Positions 43,146 to 54,160 of a DNA stretch of 64,000 nucleotides are shown piece by piece. Made by a program: the position numbers and the translations under genes. The DNA is from Pyrrhosoma nymphula (lineage: Eukaryota > Arthropoda > Insecta > Odonata > Coenagrionidae). Numbering within the stretch: position 1 is the first letter of the stretch; every line of letters begins with the position of its first letter. The DNA is taken from assembly GCA_963573305.1 (NCBI GenBank), contig OY754337.1:53643164-53707163 (forward strand), given 5' to 3'. Under the pieces are notes generated by a model. The model made no database searches. It saw nothing but the letters and a program-made list of their open reading frames with translations, and had not been told where the DNA came from.

Positions 43146-44940
43146 GCTCAAGTCTCTATGAACTCATATAGGTATATGTATAATTATCTAGCCACTATGA
43201 TAAACATTAACTTTTTGAGAAAGCACATGTAAGAGCATAATTACTATAGTAATAACTCCATTTACGATCAGTAGGTTTCAAAAGTTTCAATAAAACAGTT
43301 TGATTTAATTCAAGAAGTGTTGCTAACACTTACACTTTCTGATGCTACATATTATATCAACGAGCTATTTCCTTAGTCTTGTAAGTACAAATCCCGTTCC
43401 AACATTTTGCTCTTGAGAAGATAACGGTGCTAATAGACCGAATTAGTAAACAAATTGCCCACTAAACTGAAGGGCTAATTTCATAGGAAAGTTGACAGGA
43501 AGTGGTTTGGTGTGTACGGCCTTGAGTGCACCTATACTTCACGGGGAAAATGCCATGGCCAAAACGGAATGGGAGTTTTCACTGGACCTCATTTCATACC
43601 TTGTCTGTGTCATTTTTCTTATTATGTAAGTGGCGTGTTACTCGTTCAATGACTGGAGGAATCCGTGCAGTAGCTCACAATTGAGACTAGGCATAAATAC
43701 TAAATCCGGAGATATTATCTGAATAGCACTTCAATTCAACTTTTCAAACGATAAGAGGTTCAATCACCACTATCCCAATCTAGATCTATAGAGCAATTTT
43801 TAAGAATGTCAGATTAGATTCATTGATAAACAATCCGTAGCCATGGAAAACAAAGAGCAGAATATAGCTGGGACCATTTGAGTATCTCTCTTTATCACTA
43901 TTTTTTTACGGGCAAAACGAAGCATTGTGCAGGCCTGTTGAGTAGAACTGTTGCTCAGCAAACATATGTCTCAAGTAAAAATCATAGTACTTATTTTTCA
44001 CCGATATTTCTAGAGAAAGCAATAATGTGAGGGTTTTTGGCTCGTCATGTGTGCCATTGATGGAATCTAAAGCAGTAGAAGAAAAAAAAAGATTTTTTTC
44101 ATCTTGAGTGAGTAATTTAGGTATGCACTACTGGGCTCAAACCGAGGCAAACATAACCTGTTGCATGCATAAAAATGTCGTTATGTCATCAAACAAGCCT
44201 TTGGTTCGAAGATTCAAATGTTTGAAAAATATTGATATGCTAGAATGGCGAATTATTTGTCAGCTGTCATGTCCTCATTAAAGTCACTTTTAACAGATGC
44301 TCGCCAATATGAGAGTCCACAGTGCTAAACGACTTCTTTTATAAAACTCATTACTACTGAGCGCAAAACATTCCCTCTCTGATAAATACGCAAATTTTAA
44401 AAGATTTTTCGTAAACTTCACGTTCTTTCGCGTTCGTCTCGAAGAAAATTCGAATAGCGCCGCACTCAAAATATTAAAAAAAATAGACACTCAAGTCTAT
44501 TTGGTCTTCTGTTCCACCTGGAATATCTTCCTGCTCAAAACAAAACTTATAAACTTCGCGACAGCAGCATATATCAGTTTTAATTCATATTTGTGTGCAA
44601 AAAAATAGCTGCATTAAGTTTTATCTTTATTTACCTTCGAAGAAGCTATTTTCAGAAAATGCTTTTACCGGCGTTATTTCATTTCCTTTCGGCAGTTCTC
44701 GGTAGGTGCTCCTTCGGCCACTTCAGACCAGAGTAAGTTTCGGAAGTCATTAAGAAACAGAGTATGACCAAACGCGAGCAAAACGCTTCGGATTATTGCA
44801 ATTTAAAGACCCCAGAGTAGCGTTTTTGTTTTAATGGTATGGCTACACACTCTCAAAGTTCACGTGAGCAAAGCCGTGATTTAATCGCGTGAGACCTACA
44901 TGCAAGCATAAACAAGGCTCTGATCACTTCGAGGAGATAA
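43146..44940. other. AT-rich non-coding stretch, possibly intronic
   Basis: No exon was recognised. If the minus-strand first exon at 45186-45327 is real, this lies in its first intron. Confidence 0.3.
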
Positions 44941-45185
44941 GGTCAGTGTATCTAGGGGTTAAATGAAGTTTCGCCTGGCTGCATTAAACAATACTCTAGG
45001 TCTAATGTGCCGAGGCGGACAACAATTTCGCGCCCCCAGCGAATCACTACCTAGTTCCCGCCAAATAAGACCGGGTGTTTGTTTGATCGGTGTCTTGTGC
45101 GTCGGGAGTTTGCGGGAGTTGCTAAAACCAGTCAGATGGCGGGGTGAAGCGGCAAAAAAGTGTTTGTTTCCCCCTGCCAGCTTAC

Positions 45186-45327
45186 CTGCGCAAGTACCCA
45201 GCTCGTGTATGGCAGCATCGGACATGGACTTCCTCCTGCAGGATTCGTCTACCGGGGCGAGGAGGTGACAGTTGCCGTCTACCTCGGGGTAAAGGTTCCC
45301 CGTACTCCCCGGCATCCTAGAAGACAT
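45186..45327 (-). CDS. Unrecognised protein, candidate first coding exon
   Basis: On the minus strand an ATG in the context 'aagcaatg' opens 47 codons beginning MSSRMPGSTGNLYPEVDGNC and ending AIHELGTCA, then one base before a GTAAGC donor at 45185-45180 (phase 1). The block is GC-rich with CpG sites, unlike its surroundings, and is preceded by a long GC-rich leader. No domain is visible and I do not recognise the family. The residues are Ser-, Cys- and acid-containing, with no signal peptide. A second ATG occurs at residue 35. Later exons would lie at lower coordinates; none was found. Confidence 0.4.
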
Positions 45328-46560
45328 TGCTTCTTTTCACTTTCACCTCACTCCAGGTAAAAAAATCAACACTTCTTATCCGGTCGCGGACGTATCCACA
45401 ATATAAAACAATCACTTAGCACACACAATCACGAGCAGTCCGCAAGCACTAAGCAGTCGGGATGATGATGAATCTACCTCCGGCGCTGGGAAGCGACTTG
45501 TAATCACTGGGCGGCCGGGTAAAAACACAACTGGGTGGAAGAAGATTAAGCCGGATCCCCACCACGAGCGCTAGGCGTTTGTTTTTGTTCCTCGCTTTTG
45601 TTTTCACGCTTTATTTTAAAGCTAGCGCAAGAGGCGGCGGCGAGAATGAAAAGCTTGCGAAACTAGCGCCGCCATAATTTAACCACGTGGGGTCGCGCGG
45701 GAGAATGCGTTCTACATACACATATATACGTAAAACAAAAATGTGCGTGAGTGTATATATTAAGGTATATACACTTTTTGACTTCTTCTTTCACCTTGTG
45801 CCTCTCCCTCGTGAGAGGTTGACGGGATTAGGTTCTTAATCGGTAGGGCAGGCCACTGGGTCCGCTACGGCCTCCACAACCGAACTGGCCGCGTGTTTAG
45901 CCTCAGCCAATTGGTTCGTGGCCAATATTAGCCCGCTCCTCACTGCTGCCACACACTATCGTCATCAACTCGGGTTCGCGAGCACTCGTCGTCCCCGCTC
46001 TTCCTTCGTCACACTTAACACAAGACCTCTCTTACTCCGTCCCCCTTCTCCTCCATCTTCTGCCCCCTCGCCACCCCCCCCCCAAACCCTTTCCCGGCGT
46101 CCTTCCGGCTTCCCCCCCCTCCCATCTATCTATCCTTCCCCTCTCAACCTCCTCCTACCGTCGTTTGTTTTCAAATGTCACCCCTTTCCGTTGCGTCTGC
46201 CGCCAAACGTGGAAGGGGATATCGAGAGGCAGGCGGACCCAAGGTCGTTCCCCGCGCGGTCTTCACGACCTACTATCCCTCTCTTCCCTACTCCACCTTC
46301 TCGGTTGAACCGAATGCGCGAAAACTTGGGGCCGGCCAGAGGTGGACGCCACTTTTTCGTCAACGCCCCTCCCACACCGCCTTCCTCTTGAAAGACTTCG
46401 GTCGCGCGGGTCGACCATATGGGAGTGCCTTGAACCACCTCCCTCACCGATAATTCACAAGAGGGAGGTTTTTGGCCGTTATCTAACTTGCCTAACGCAT
46501 AGTTCACTGCCATTCAAGTTATCGCGATCCCCGGGCAGACCGAGTGGAATCTTCGCTTGA
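45328..46560 (-). promoter_or_regulatory. GC-rich, CpG-containing upstream region and pyrimidine tract
   Basis: 45328-45720 reads on the minus strand as a plausible 5' UTR and core promoter (GCGGCG blocks, then 'gctttaaaataaagcg'). From 45990 to 46150 the plus strand is C/T-rich with a C-run near 46074-46083. The long plus-strand frame at 45918-46391 is proline-rich low complexity and is not called as a gene. The role as promoter is inferred from composition and position only. Confidence 0.3.
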
Positions 46561-46805
46561 CACTTTCAGAGCCGTTCATACGACGGAATAGACATCATGC
46601 GGCCATCATCTCGTTGAACATACGAAATGCAGCATCCATATCCACTAGGTTTGGTGATCGGTCACTGGTCCATCGGGTGATGTAACATTAGCATAAGACG
46701 AACACAAACTCCCATGTCCTGGATGTAGAAAAATCCACCCGGGAGGGACTCGAACCCGCGACCCTCGGATTGGCAGGCGAGGACGTTACCTTATCGCCAC
46801 CAAAT
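46561..46805 (-). repeat. tRNA-headed SINE-like unit 6
   Basis: On the minus strand the A-box-like TGGCGATAAGGTAACGTCC (plus 46781-46799) and the B box GGGTTCGAGTCCC (plus 46745-46757) are followed by 'tcccgggtggatttttc' and a body continuing toward 46561. It closely matches the head of unit 3 at 13.2 kb, so the two belong to one family. The left end of the body is uncertain. Confidence 0.6.
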
Positions 46806-47789
46806 TAATGAGTTAAAATTGAACTTTGAATGAACAAAAGATTATAATTACAGATTTAAACATCTGAAGAACCCCTCTTTTTATCATTTTGGTGCTAAAA
46901 TTGCATTTTCCCTATTACCTTAAAATTTCATGGGGTTGAAGCCCCTAGCCCCCTCCCCCCCCCCCCCCAACTACGTGTCTGCTTACAGGACATCGTTCTG
47001 TTCACATACTAGAAGCTTTCCATTCACTCTAGTGCGCTAATCACATCGCAACACAGCAGCGCACTTGTCTTCCATTCATTTCAGGCCATGTGCACTAGGT
47101 AGCGCACTTCAAAACAGATCGGGAGCAGAGTTGATGTGCGCTAAACAGCAACAGAACGTCGATAATCACATCCACGATAGTTGTTTTTAATGGAATTTCC
47201 ACAAAGACGTCAAATATGGGTTAAATATAGTTTTTAATTACTCTGTAATAAAAAGAATACGTTTTAAAATACTCATTTTGGATATTCGATAACTATACGC
47301 AAAACAATCGGCCGAGTTTGTTGTACACTCACGGAATGCTACCTACCGGCAGGTTACCAAACGTTTCGCCAGCTCACGTCGTTCCATTCAACGTTGCTCG
47401 TGTGCTATAAAGTGCGCTGATGTGTTCCGATCTGCGCTAACGTCAACCTCATGATTGGAAAGCTCCCATTACTTCCGTTTCACAAATAAATACTCGACTG
47501 AGGTAGACAGTAAGAAAACAACAACCGTTGCAGCTAAGATTCGACTAAATACGGCGGTTTTTTCAGGTGGAAGTTGACTTCAATTAAAGTAGCGAGCGCA
47601 GCAAAATCTCCAATCTACTTGCAGGACATCGTTCTGTTTAAATACTAATTCCGGCTTTTCCCAAAAAAATTGAATGGACTAATTAAATAAAGAATATGGA
47701 AATATAGAAAACCGTCTAATTTCGGCAGTCACTGCGTTAATACACCCCACTCCTCGAGTTCGGCAGATATTCGTGTATTTTATAAATGG
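46806..47789. other. Non-coding stretch with GTGCGCT motifs and a C-run
   Basis: A C-run at about 46955-46968 is low complexity. 'aggacatcgttctgtt' occurs at about 46987 and 47624. GTGCGCT/AGCGCAC motifs recur in both orientations between 47030 and 47425, including an imperfect inverted pair. It may be an old element of about 650 bp, but no terminal structure is clear. Confidence 0.35.
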
Positions 47790-48561
47790 CATCAAATAGT
47801 ATGTCAGGGATCTTTCGGGGTTTGCACCGGGTAGTTAGGTACATGGCGACCAACGTTTCGATGCTCGAGTCGAGCATCGTCCTCAGGGCAGAGGTGAGTT
47901 CCTTGGCTAGCGGTGAAGGTCAATATATATATCCCATGAGTGGGTCAGGTCGGAAATTTTTGGCGGGAAAATTAGGTAGCATCCGATGGTCTTGACTCTC
48001 CCATAAGCTTGAGGATGGGTTTCCAAGTGTGACTCAGGTTGTAACCGGAGTCACGTTTAAAGTGTCGTCTTTCTCTCCGGATCTCGATGGTCTACTTGAT
48101 GAGCCGGTCCCAGTAGCCAGAAGAGCGGGCAATTACTTTGGTCTTCTCAAAATGGATGGCATGGTCCATCGTGATGCTGTGCTCTGCAACAGCCGATTTT
48201 TCAGGTTGGCCCAATCTAAGGTGACGCGGACGTTCCTTGATTCTCGTCTCCACCGTTCGACTTGTCTCACCCACGTACACTTCACCGCATTCACACGGAA
48301 CGCGGTAAACTCATAAGACCACCGGTCAAGACCACCGGATGCTACCTAATTTTCCCACCAAAAATTTCGGACCTGACCTACCCATAGGGTATATATTGAT
48401 GACCACTTCTAGTCAAGGCACTCACCTCTGCCCTGAGGACGATGCTCGACTCTAGCGTCGAAACGTTGGCCGCCATGGACCAACTACCCGGTGCAAACCC
48501 CGAAAGATCCCTGACATAAATCTTCGCCGGGAAAGCCTGAAATTCTTCATCAAATAGTATG
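47790..48561 (-). mobile_element. Penelope-like element with inverted terminal repeats and 14-bp target duplication
   Basis: CATCAAATAGTATG occurs at 47790-47803 and 48548-48561. Inside, the left arm (from 47800) and right arm (ending 48518) form an inverted repeat of about 170 bp, and a tail of about 29 bp (TTCGCCGGGAAAGCCTGAA) follows the right arm. Both arms contain CTGAGGAC, a roughly nine-pair stem and GAAACGTTGG (minus 47886-47854, plus 48433-48465). The interior encodes a GIY-YIG relic on the minus strand. PLEs often insert as partial copies with inverted or tandem terminal repeats and variable duplications. The reverse transcriptase is absent, so this copy is defective. Confidence 0.75.
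48002..48312 (-). pseudogene. GIY-YIG endonuclease domain of a Penelope-like element, decayed
   Basis: The minus strand reads VYRVPCECGEVYVGETSR, then TRIKERPRHLRLGQPEKSA, VAEH, HFEKTKVIA, YWDRLIK, a TAG stop, TIEIRRER and FKRDSGYNLSHTWKPIL. This covers about 100 residues of the PLE-type GIY-YIG module: the CxC zinc-like pair, the VYVGET version of the nuclease motif, SAVAEH, and the conserved E-I and NL..W.P tail. The TAG replaces the codon after LIK. The reverse transcriptase that should lie upstream is missing. Confidence 0.75.
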
Positions 48562-49129
48562 GCTGCGCATCTACAAAGTGAAAGTGTATTAAGTATGATA
48601 ATACTTTATTTTTTATTATTCAACAATATAGCTGTCACAAGTCTTGCCTATATAAGTAACCTCCAACCACTAAAATATAATTGGAGATAAAAATTAATAT
48701 CTGCATAAAAATAAGTCCCCCTTCGGCAAATTAATTTGTAACTTACATTTTTAATCCCCGATGGCAGTAACGAGTTCAGCGTTTATCCCGGATGCCATGC
48801 CACTCTATCGCAAAGTCGAAATCTTTCTTGCAAGAAAAAGAGAAGCCAGTCTATTTTCCGTGCAAAAGCGTATGTTGTACCAATTGCAACTCCTATTGAC
48901 TTTACCGCTATAGAAATCCATGCTTACCAATCAATGTGCAATTTGCAAGCGGATTAAATGGCTGAAGCGGTAATCGTGGGACGTTTAGTGCTTATTTCAA
49001 TAATTTTTTAAGTAATACGAAAGATATTCTAGGATCACATTACAGTTAAGTACAGCAGCTTATTCGATAGTACACACCATTCAGGCAGTAATGGAAATGA
49101 TAAAAGAATAATATTTTAATTATTTTAAC
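48562..49129. other. AT-rich non-coding stretch
   Basis: No feature was recognised. Confidence 0.35.
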
Positions 49130-49450
49130 TTAATTAAAGCATGTTTTGACGAGTTTTCGGCGCTGTATTCTTTATTTAGACGAAAATATATTGAAATACG
49201 TTTTTTATCGAATACTGGGACTCGCCGTGTCACACATATTTGTTAGTTAAAATTATAATGATAATAAATGTATCATTTCGCGTTTAGAAGAAAATCCGTT
49301 CATATGTAATCGAAGTATTATGAAATATGTCATGTACCATACAAGGCTACGTGTTGAAATAGCATTGAATTGCAAAATATTGTATGGAGCAAGTTTTTCA
49401 ACTTTTCACAAATCAATAATGAGAGCGTCTGCAAACTTTAACGCAAATCT
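49130..49450 (-). repeat. GGTGG-ended repeat family B, partial minus-strand copy
   Basis: On the minus strand 'caatgctatttcaacacgta', 'ggtacatgacatatttcata', 'cttctaaacgcgaaatgata' and 'gtatttcaatatattttcgt' follow the family order. Both ends of the family unit are missing. Confidence 0.55.
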
Positions 49451-51235
49451 CTATGTGCAACAGTTCTCCTAAATTGTCTGCCCCGACCCTACCCCGCTCT
49501 GCAAATCATAACATCCTTCCTATCCAACAAACAACTCAAATTTCAATCCACTATCTCACATTTGTCGTTCTTCCCATGGCTTACCTCACCTTCTCCTCCC
49601 ATTCCTTATCTGAAAATGAATCCCTTTATTTCATTCGCTACCCATCACTTTATCTCGCCTTTTTCTTATTCTCAAGTTCAAGTTCAAAAAGTGTTTTATT
49701 CCAACATTTACACGGTACAGGAAACAGAAGAAGTACGACGTAACATAACAAATATACCTAACCAAATAGGAGATAATAACGCAAATGTGAACCCTGGTGT
49801 AGGCTTTCGTCTCTTCAGGGCAGGAATAACCTTTCACTGGAAGCGTGTCACTGGAAAATGTGTGGGGAAGGCATTGATCTGGCATTTGCCCGGGGGACGA
49901 CGGGAAACCTGCAACAACAGTGGTCCGGTCGTCACAAGTTACAATAACAAGGGATTTAACAGAGGATTCCACATTCATACCCTTTTCCCAATTCATGGTG
50001 GCTGACCTTGAATGCACTGGTGTACCTTTCACTTTTCCAACCAATCACAGAATTGTGGTATTGGATGCATTTGTAGGGGGGACTCTAGTCTTTATCCGAC
50101 TGCCATGAGGTTCACTTCGGTCTCGTATCGTCTGTGCTGCCAAATTTACTGAGTACGAGTTAGACTTCATTGGTTAACCACTAATTCGCAAGAACTGACA
50201 GCTCTGTTCGACCGCCAGGAGACTTAAACCGTGGTGGAAAAGGAAACATCTTTCATTGGCTACTCGCTCTGTGACGTCCACCGGCCATGGGTTGGGTAAA
50301 TGGATATATTTGATATTATGGCCTTTATTAAACACGCTGTTTCCAGATTTACGCATCGTGTGCTCACCTCGAGGCCACGTAGGAAACCAATTCCATTAAA
50401 TGTTAGTAAGTTACTTCAGGGAACAATTTTTACAAATAAGAACAATCCTAGATGTGCAATTGGTACACTTCACATCACAATTTCTATTTTCCTTCTGATG
50501 CTGACAAAATCACAACTCCGTCCTCATAAGGAATGACACAGAAAGCGAATATCATTTTTTTTAAACCGTACTGCTTACTAAATAAGGCGCGTCCCATACT
50601 CTCTCCCCAGCCACAAAACTTACAAAAATAAAAGATATTTAGAAAAAACGATTATATGAACCTGATCCGAGTTCCTTCTCTATCCTGAGTTGGTCCTCTA
50701 AAACTTCTTAACTTCCCCAATATCTTAAATCCTCATACCCTGCATGGCTTTACTATCATACTCCACGTTTCGAGAGGTTTCACGCCTGATTTAACGAAGA
50801 GCTGACTCACTCCAGGTTCAAGCATTTGATTGAAACTGGGAAAAAGAGTGATTTTAAGCCCCTTACTTTACATGTATATAGCAAAGGCAATAAGCTGGAT
50901 TTTTAGAATAACAGCAAATCTCCTCTAAGCTGCATTCTTAAGGTGTTGCCCTTCTAAATGGTTAAATCTATGAGCGACATTCACCGTTCATATCATTGCT
51001 TGCCCAACTACTCCACAATACTCCACTACTTGCCCAACTACTCCACTCCTTTAAAATACCACTGCCTTATCTCTTCCCAAAATCATTTCCTCTGCCTCTC
51101 CTTACCCCACTCCCCTCTAACCCACAGCCAAATGTATATATTAAAGACTTGTGACTCCGAGTATATGTTATCTTGATAATGACGCTTATGTATTGAAACC
51201 GCGGTCGACTGGAAATACCAAGTGTTTTCTTTCAT
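49451..51235. other. Non-coding stretch
   Basis: The overlapping open frames on both strands between 49453 and 50108 have no recognised domain. The stretch may hold an old repeat, since 'aggtga'- and 'cccgggggac'-like GC blocks are scattered in it. Confidence 0.3.
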
Positions 51236-51413
51236 TTCAACACAGCCATATGGCACATGACATATTTCTTAATACTTTGGGTATATGTGCACGGATTTTC
51301 TTCTAAACACGAAAGAACACATTTCTTATTGTCAAAATTGTTGCTAACAAATATTAAGGTGTCACAAATGGTCCAATATTTGAGGTAAACATATTTCAAT
51401 ACATGAAGATATT
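51236..51413 (+). repeat. GGTGG-ended repeat family B, partial copy
   Basis: Shares 'tatggcacatgacatatttc', 'ttcttctaaacacgaaa', 'gctaacaaatattaaggtgt' and 'aaacatatttcaatac' with the other copies. It is cut off at 51413 by the next inverted-repeat unit. Confidence 0.55.
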
Positions 51414-51740
51414 CATTACTGGCGCAAATACGGCAATGAAATAGGTAGAAATTGCCACGAGAAAAAAATTGGCCAATTTCTACGTATTTCATCGTCGTAT
51501 GTACATGCGACAGCCATGAATATCTTCATCCGTGGCCTAGCACGGCAAAATTGCTGATATAGAATGCAATTGCATTTTTTGTGGCTTCCTTGAATTCCGT
51601 TGCTCCCTTGTGCTGCCGTCTTTGATGGACCACAAGCCTGAGTAGCGTGATGGTCTGCGCTTTGGCCCGGGAAGCCAAAGGTCTGTGATTCCATTCCCGG
51701 TCCAGTTCGATTTTTTTCCTGCATCAATTTCTACGTAACC
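51402..51740 (+). repeat. Imperfect foldback followed by tRNA-headed SINE-like unit 7
   Basis: 'atgaagatattcat' (about 51403) is inverted as 'atgaatatcttcat' (about 51517), with partly matching 'gaaataggtagaaatt.g' and 'caatttctacgtatttc' inside. Then an A-box-like TAGCGTGATGGTCTGCGC (51643-51660) and a B-box-like GGTCTGTGATTCC (51681-51693) are spaced as in a tRNA, followed by 'gttcgatttttttcctgc'. It is a degenerate SINE head. Confidence 0.45.
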
Positions 51741-52303
51741 AGGCTGGTTTGGAAGAATTATCTCACCCATATCAGACCAAGTTGACCATTTAAAATTCTA
51801 AATGAAGCGATAGCAAGAAATGCATTAAAAATTCCTCCCTCCATCATCTTAGCCAAAATAGCAAACTTTTGAAGACCAAAATTAAATGTACCTATGTATG
51901 TACATTTTTATGATGATTCTCCTTACTTCCATTGTCTGCTGTGCCCTCAATTCTCTTTCTCGTCGAGCTGCTTCTTGCCTTACCAGTTTTTCTTGTTCTT
52001 AAGCTAACCTAAAAAAATAAAGACAAAAAAATGACATCTCAATAACTATCCTACAAAAAAAACTTAATTAAATGCATTATTTATGGTTATATCATCATTC
52101 TGGTCATCCTGGTGTACCATTAAAGTCCATTGTTTATTTCCCGGTCCATTTCCGGTCCCGGTTTATTTCTGGGGTGTTTGAACCGTTCGAGATAATAACG
52201 ATAGAGTAACTAAGAAGTCACGTGGTATAATCACTAAGGGATCGATAATTTGGTGTATTTAAACCATTCGTAAAAATCTCACGCAGCCTTTCCGATCGGT
52301 GGG
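51741..52303. other. Non-coding stretch
   Basis: A short direct repeat 'catttccggtcccggttta' type pair lies near 52142-52170. Nothing else was recognised. Confidence 0.35.
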
Positions 52304-52763
52304 GTGGTTCGAAAAAAGTAAAGAATTTTATTTCGGAATGCTGTAGCGCGCAAAAGTTGCCATTGGTATGTAGCGTCTCAACTAGATTTGTTATAAAATC
52401 GTTATAAAATTTAAAAATTTGAAATTTTACTAAAATCGCAAATTTATCACACATTTAATAGCGATGCACGAACAAAAGATATCATATGAATACAATTTAC
52501 ATAATTTTAAGTAATTTTTAAATACTTGTAAAATCGTTTACGCGATACAGGACTGTAGTAATATCACCTTTACATACTTACAAAAAAATAGTGAATGTTT
52601 ATGGTTTTTAACGATTTTTATCGAACCTCAACGATAATGTGCGACCGGAAGATGTGTAAATTAAAAAATGTTTAATATTATTTTTTCTTGCACATATATA
52701 CCAATGACAACTTTTGCGCGCTATAGAATTCCGAAATAAAATACTTTATTTTTTTCGAACCAC
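52304..52763. mobile_element. MITE-like element with about 70-bp terminal inverted repeats
   Basis: The left terminus starting GTGGTTCGAAAAAAGTAAAG, then TTTATTTCGGAAT, GCGCGCAAAAGTTG and CATTGGTAT, is matched inverted at 52690-52763 (ATACCAATG, CAACTTTTGCGCGC, ATTCCGAAATAAA, CGAACCAC). The AT-rich interior of about 310 bp has no coding capacity. Target duplications were not clear. Confidence 0.65.
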
Positions 52764-52999
52764 ACTACTGATCTGGTTTTTTCACCGGGATATCGTAGAT
52801 GGAGAAATATACCCTACCGTAGATGGAGAAAAATATCTCCATTCGAGTCACAATAATCAACATACCAGGCGCTCAATTTATTCATCCAAATATTTCAAAC
52901 GCCAAAATCGCGAACCTTACGCTTTTGGGACATAGTTACGTGATCGACATTATCTCGAGCGGTTCCAATACAACCACCCAGGCCGACTTTATATTCGTG

Positions 53000-53261
53000 G
53001 AAATTTTTAAATATCTCCATATAATTTCGTCTTAAATTTCGAACACCGCGCCAAAGACACTATTCAGGACCTAATTTATTCAAGGAAATTAATTTAAAAT
53101 ACAATTCTTGCATAGTTTCCATTACGGCCTGCATGGTGTGCTCCGCCGTGTGAACAGATGCATTTAAATGAAATGTGACCCAAGAATTTTATTTTGGATT
53201 CCTTAAAAAAATATTAAAATGAGCCCTCAATGACCCACGACTGCCACTCCAGCCTCCTTAA
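53000..53261 (+). repeat. GGTGG-ended repeat family B, right-end copy
   Basis: Carries the right part of the unit ('cgtcttaaatttcgaacacc', 'tacaattcttgcatagtttc', 'aacagatgcatttaaatgaa') and ends CCACTCCAGCCTCC followed by TTAA at 53258-53261. Confidence 0.6.
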
Positions 53262-53508
53262 GTGTTTAAGAGAAATTGAAGTAGAAAAAGAGGATGAATC
53301 GAATGAGTTTGTAGTTAAATTTAGGGAGGTTATGGACAGGTGAGGTCAACAAGAGTAGGAGGGTAGGTTGGCAACGGAAGAATGATTCGCGAATGGAGAA
53401 GCAGTGCAGAGAAACCCGCCGTCGCGTCGGCTTCAGTCTGCCTTTAATGAAATGTGCCAGGGGATCACAGTATAACGTCCCATCTGACGGGCGGAATACT
53501 GCTCTAAA

Positions 53509-53865
53509 GGTGGTTGGGACGATTTATGTCCACGTGCAGATTTGTGTGAAGCTTTGCATTCGTGGTGTCCTTAGCGATATCTATAGATTAAAGTGAAAAA
53601 GTTGCATCAAAGCGATTTGGATTCTTAGCAATGCAATGCTATTTTAACACGCCTTGTGCCACATAACATATATTTCTTAATACATAATTCGATTGCATAT
53701 GTACAGATTTTCTTTTAAACGCGAAGTAATATATTTCTTATCAATACAATTAATGCTAACAAATGTCAAGGTGCCACGCCGAGTCCAATATTCGGAAAAA
53801 ACATATTTCAATATAATTTCGTCTAAATTTTAGAATACCGCGACGTAAACTCTAGTAAAAAAAGT
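53509..53865 (+). repeat. GGTGG-ended repeat family B, left-end copy
   Basis: Starts GGTGGTTGGGACGATTTATG and continues through 'gatatctatagattaaagtg', 'gccacataacatatatttc' and 'catatttcaatataatttcg'. It stops near 53865 before the right part. With the right-end copy at 53000-53261 it may represent a rearranged unit. Confidence 0.6.
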
Positions 53866-54089
53866 ACTAACTGCACGTGTACATGTTTGCAGTAGAACTC
53901 TTGTATCTCTGTCCATTTATGTAGTTGCAAAATACATTGATTCACACGGTTCCTCTAAAATTGGTAGCATACCGATAGTGTAGTGCATGCTTGTGACGTT
54001 TCACCTCCTGACAAGAATTAGCGATTTCTGTTAATGCATCGATAGTCGTACGTAAATTAACTTGAATGGGGTACAGTTTAATGAATATT
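53866..54089. other. Non-coding stretch
   Basis: No feature was recognised. Confidence 0.3.
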
Positions 54090-54160
54090 GGTGACAGCTC
54101 ACCTCCTGCCACACACCCTTCATGTGACTTGCATTGTATTATGTAGATGTGTAGCCGTCT
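54090..54160 (+). repeat. CR1/Jockey-like LINE 3' tail fragment
   Basis: 'tcacctcctgccacacaccc', then 'tattatgtagatgtgtag', match the 3' UTR and tail of the LINE copies at 18.0 and 39.9 kb. Only the 3' end is present, an extreme 5' truncation. Confidence 0.6.

Noticed and set aside
45918..46391. A 157-codon proline-rich plus-strand frame
   Set aside because: It is low-complexity C/T-rich sequence. Both strands and several frames are open, with no conserved domain.
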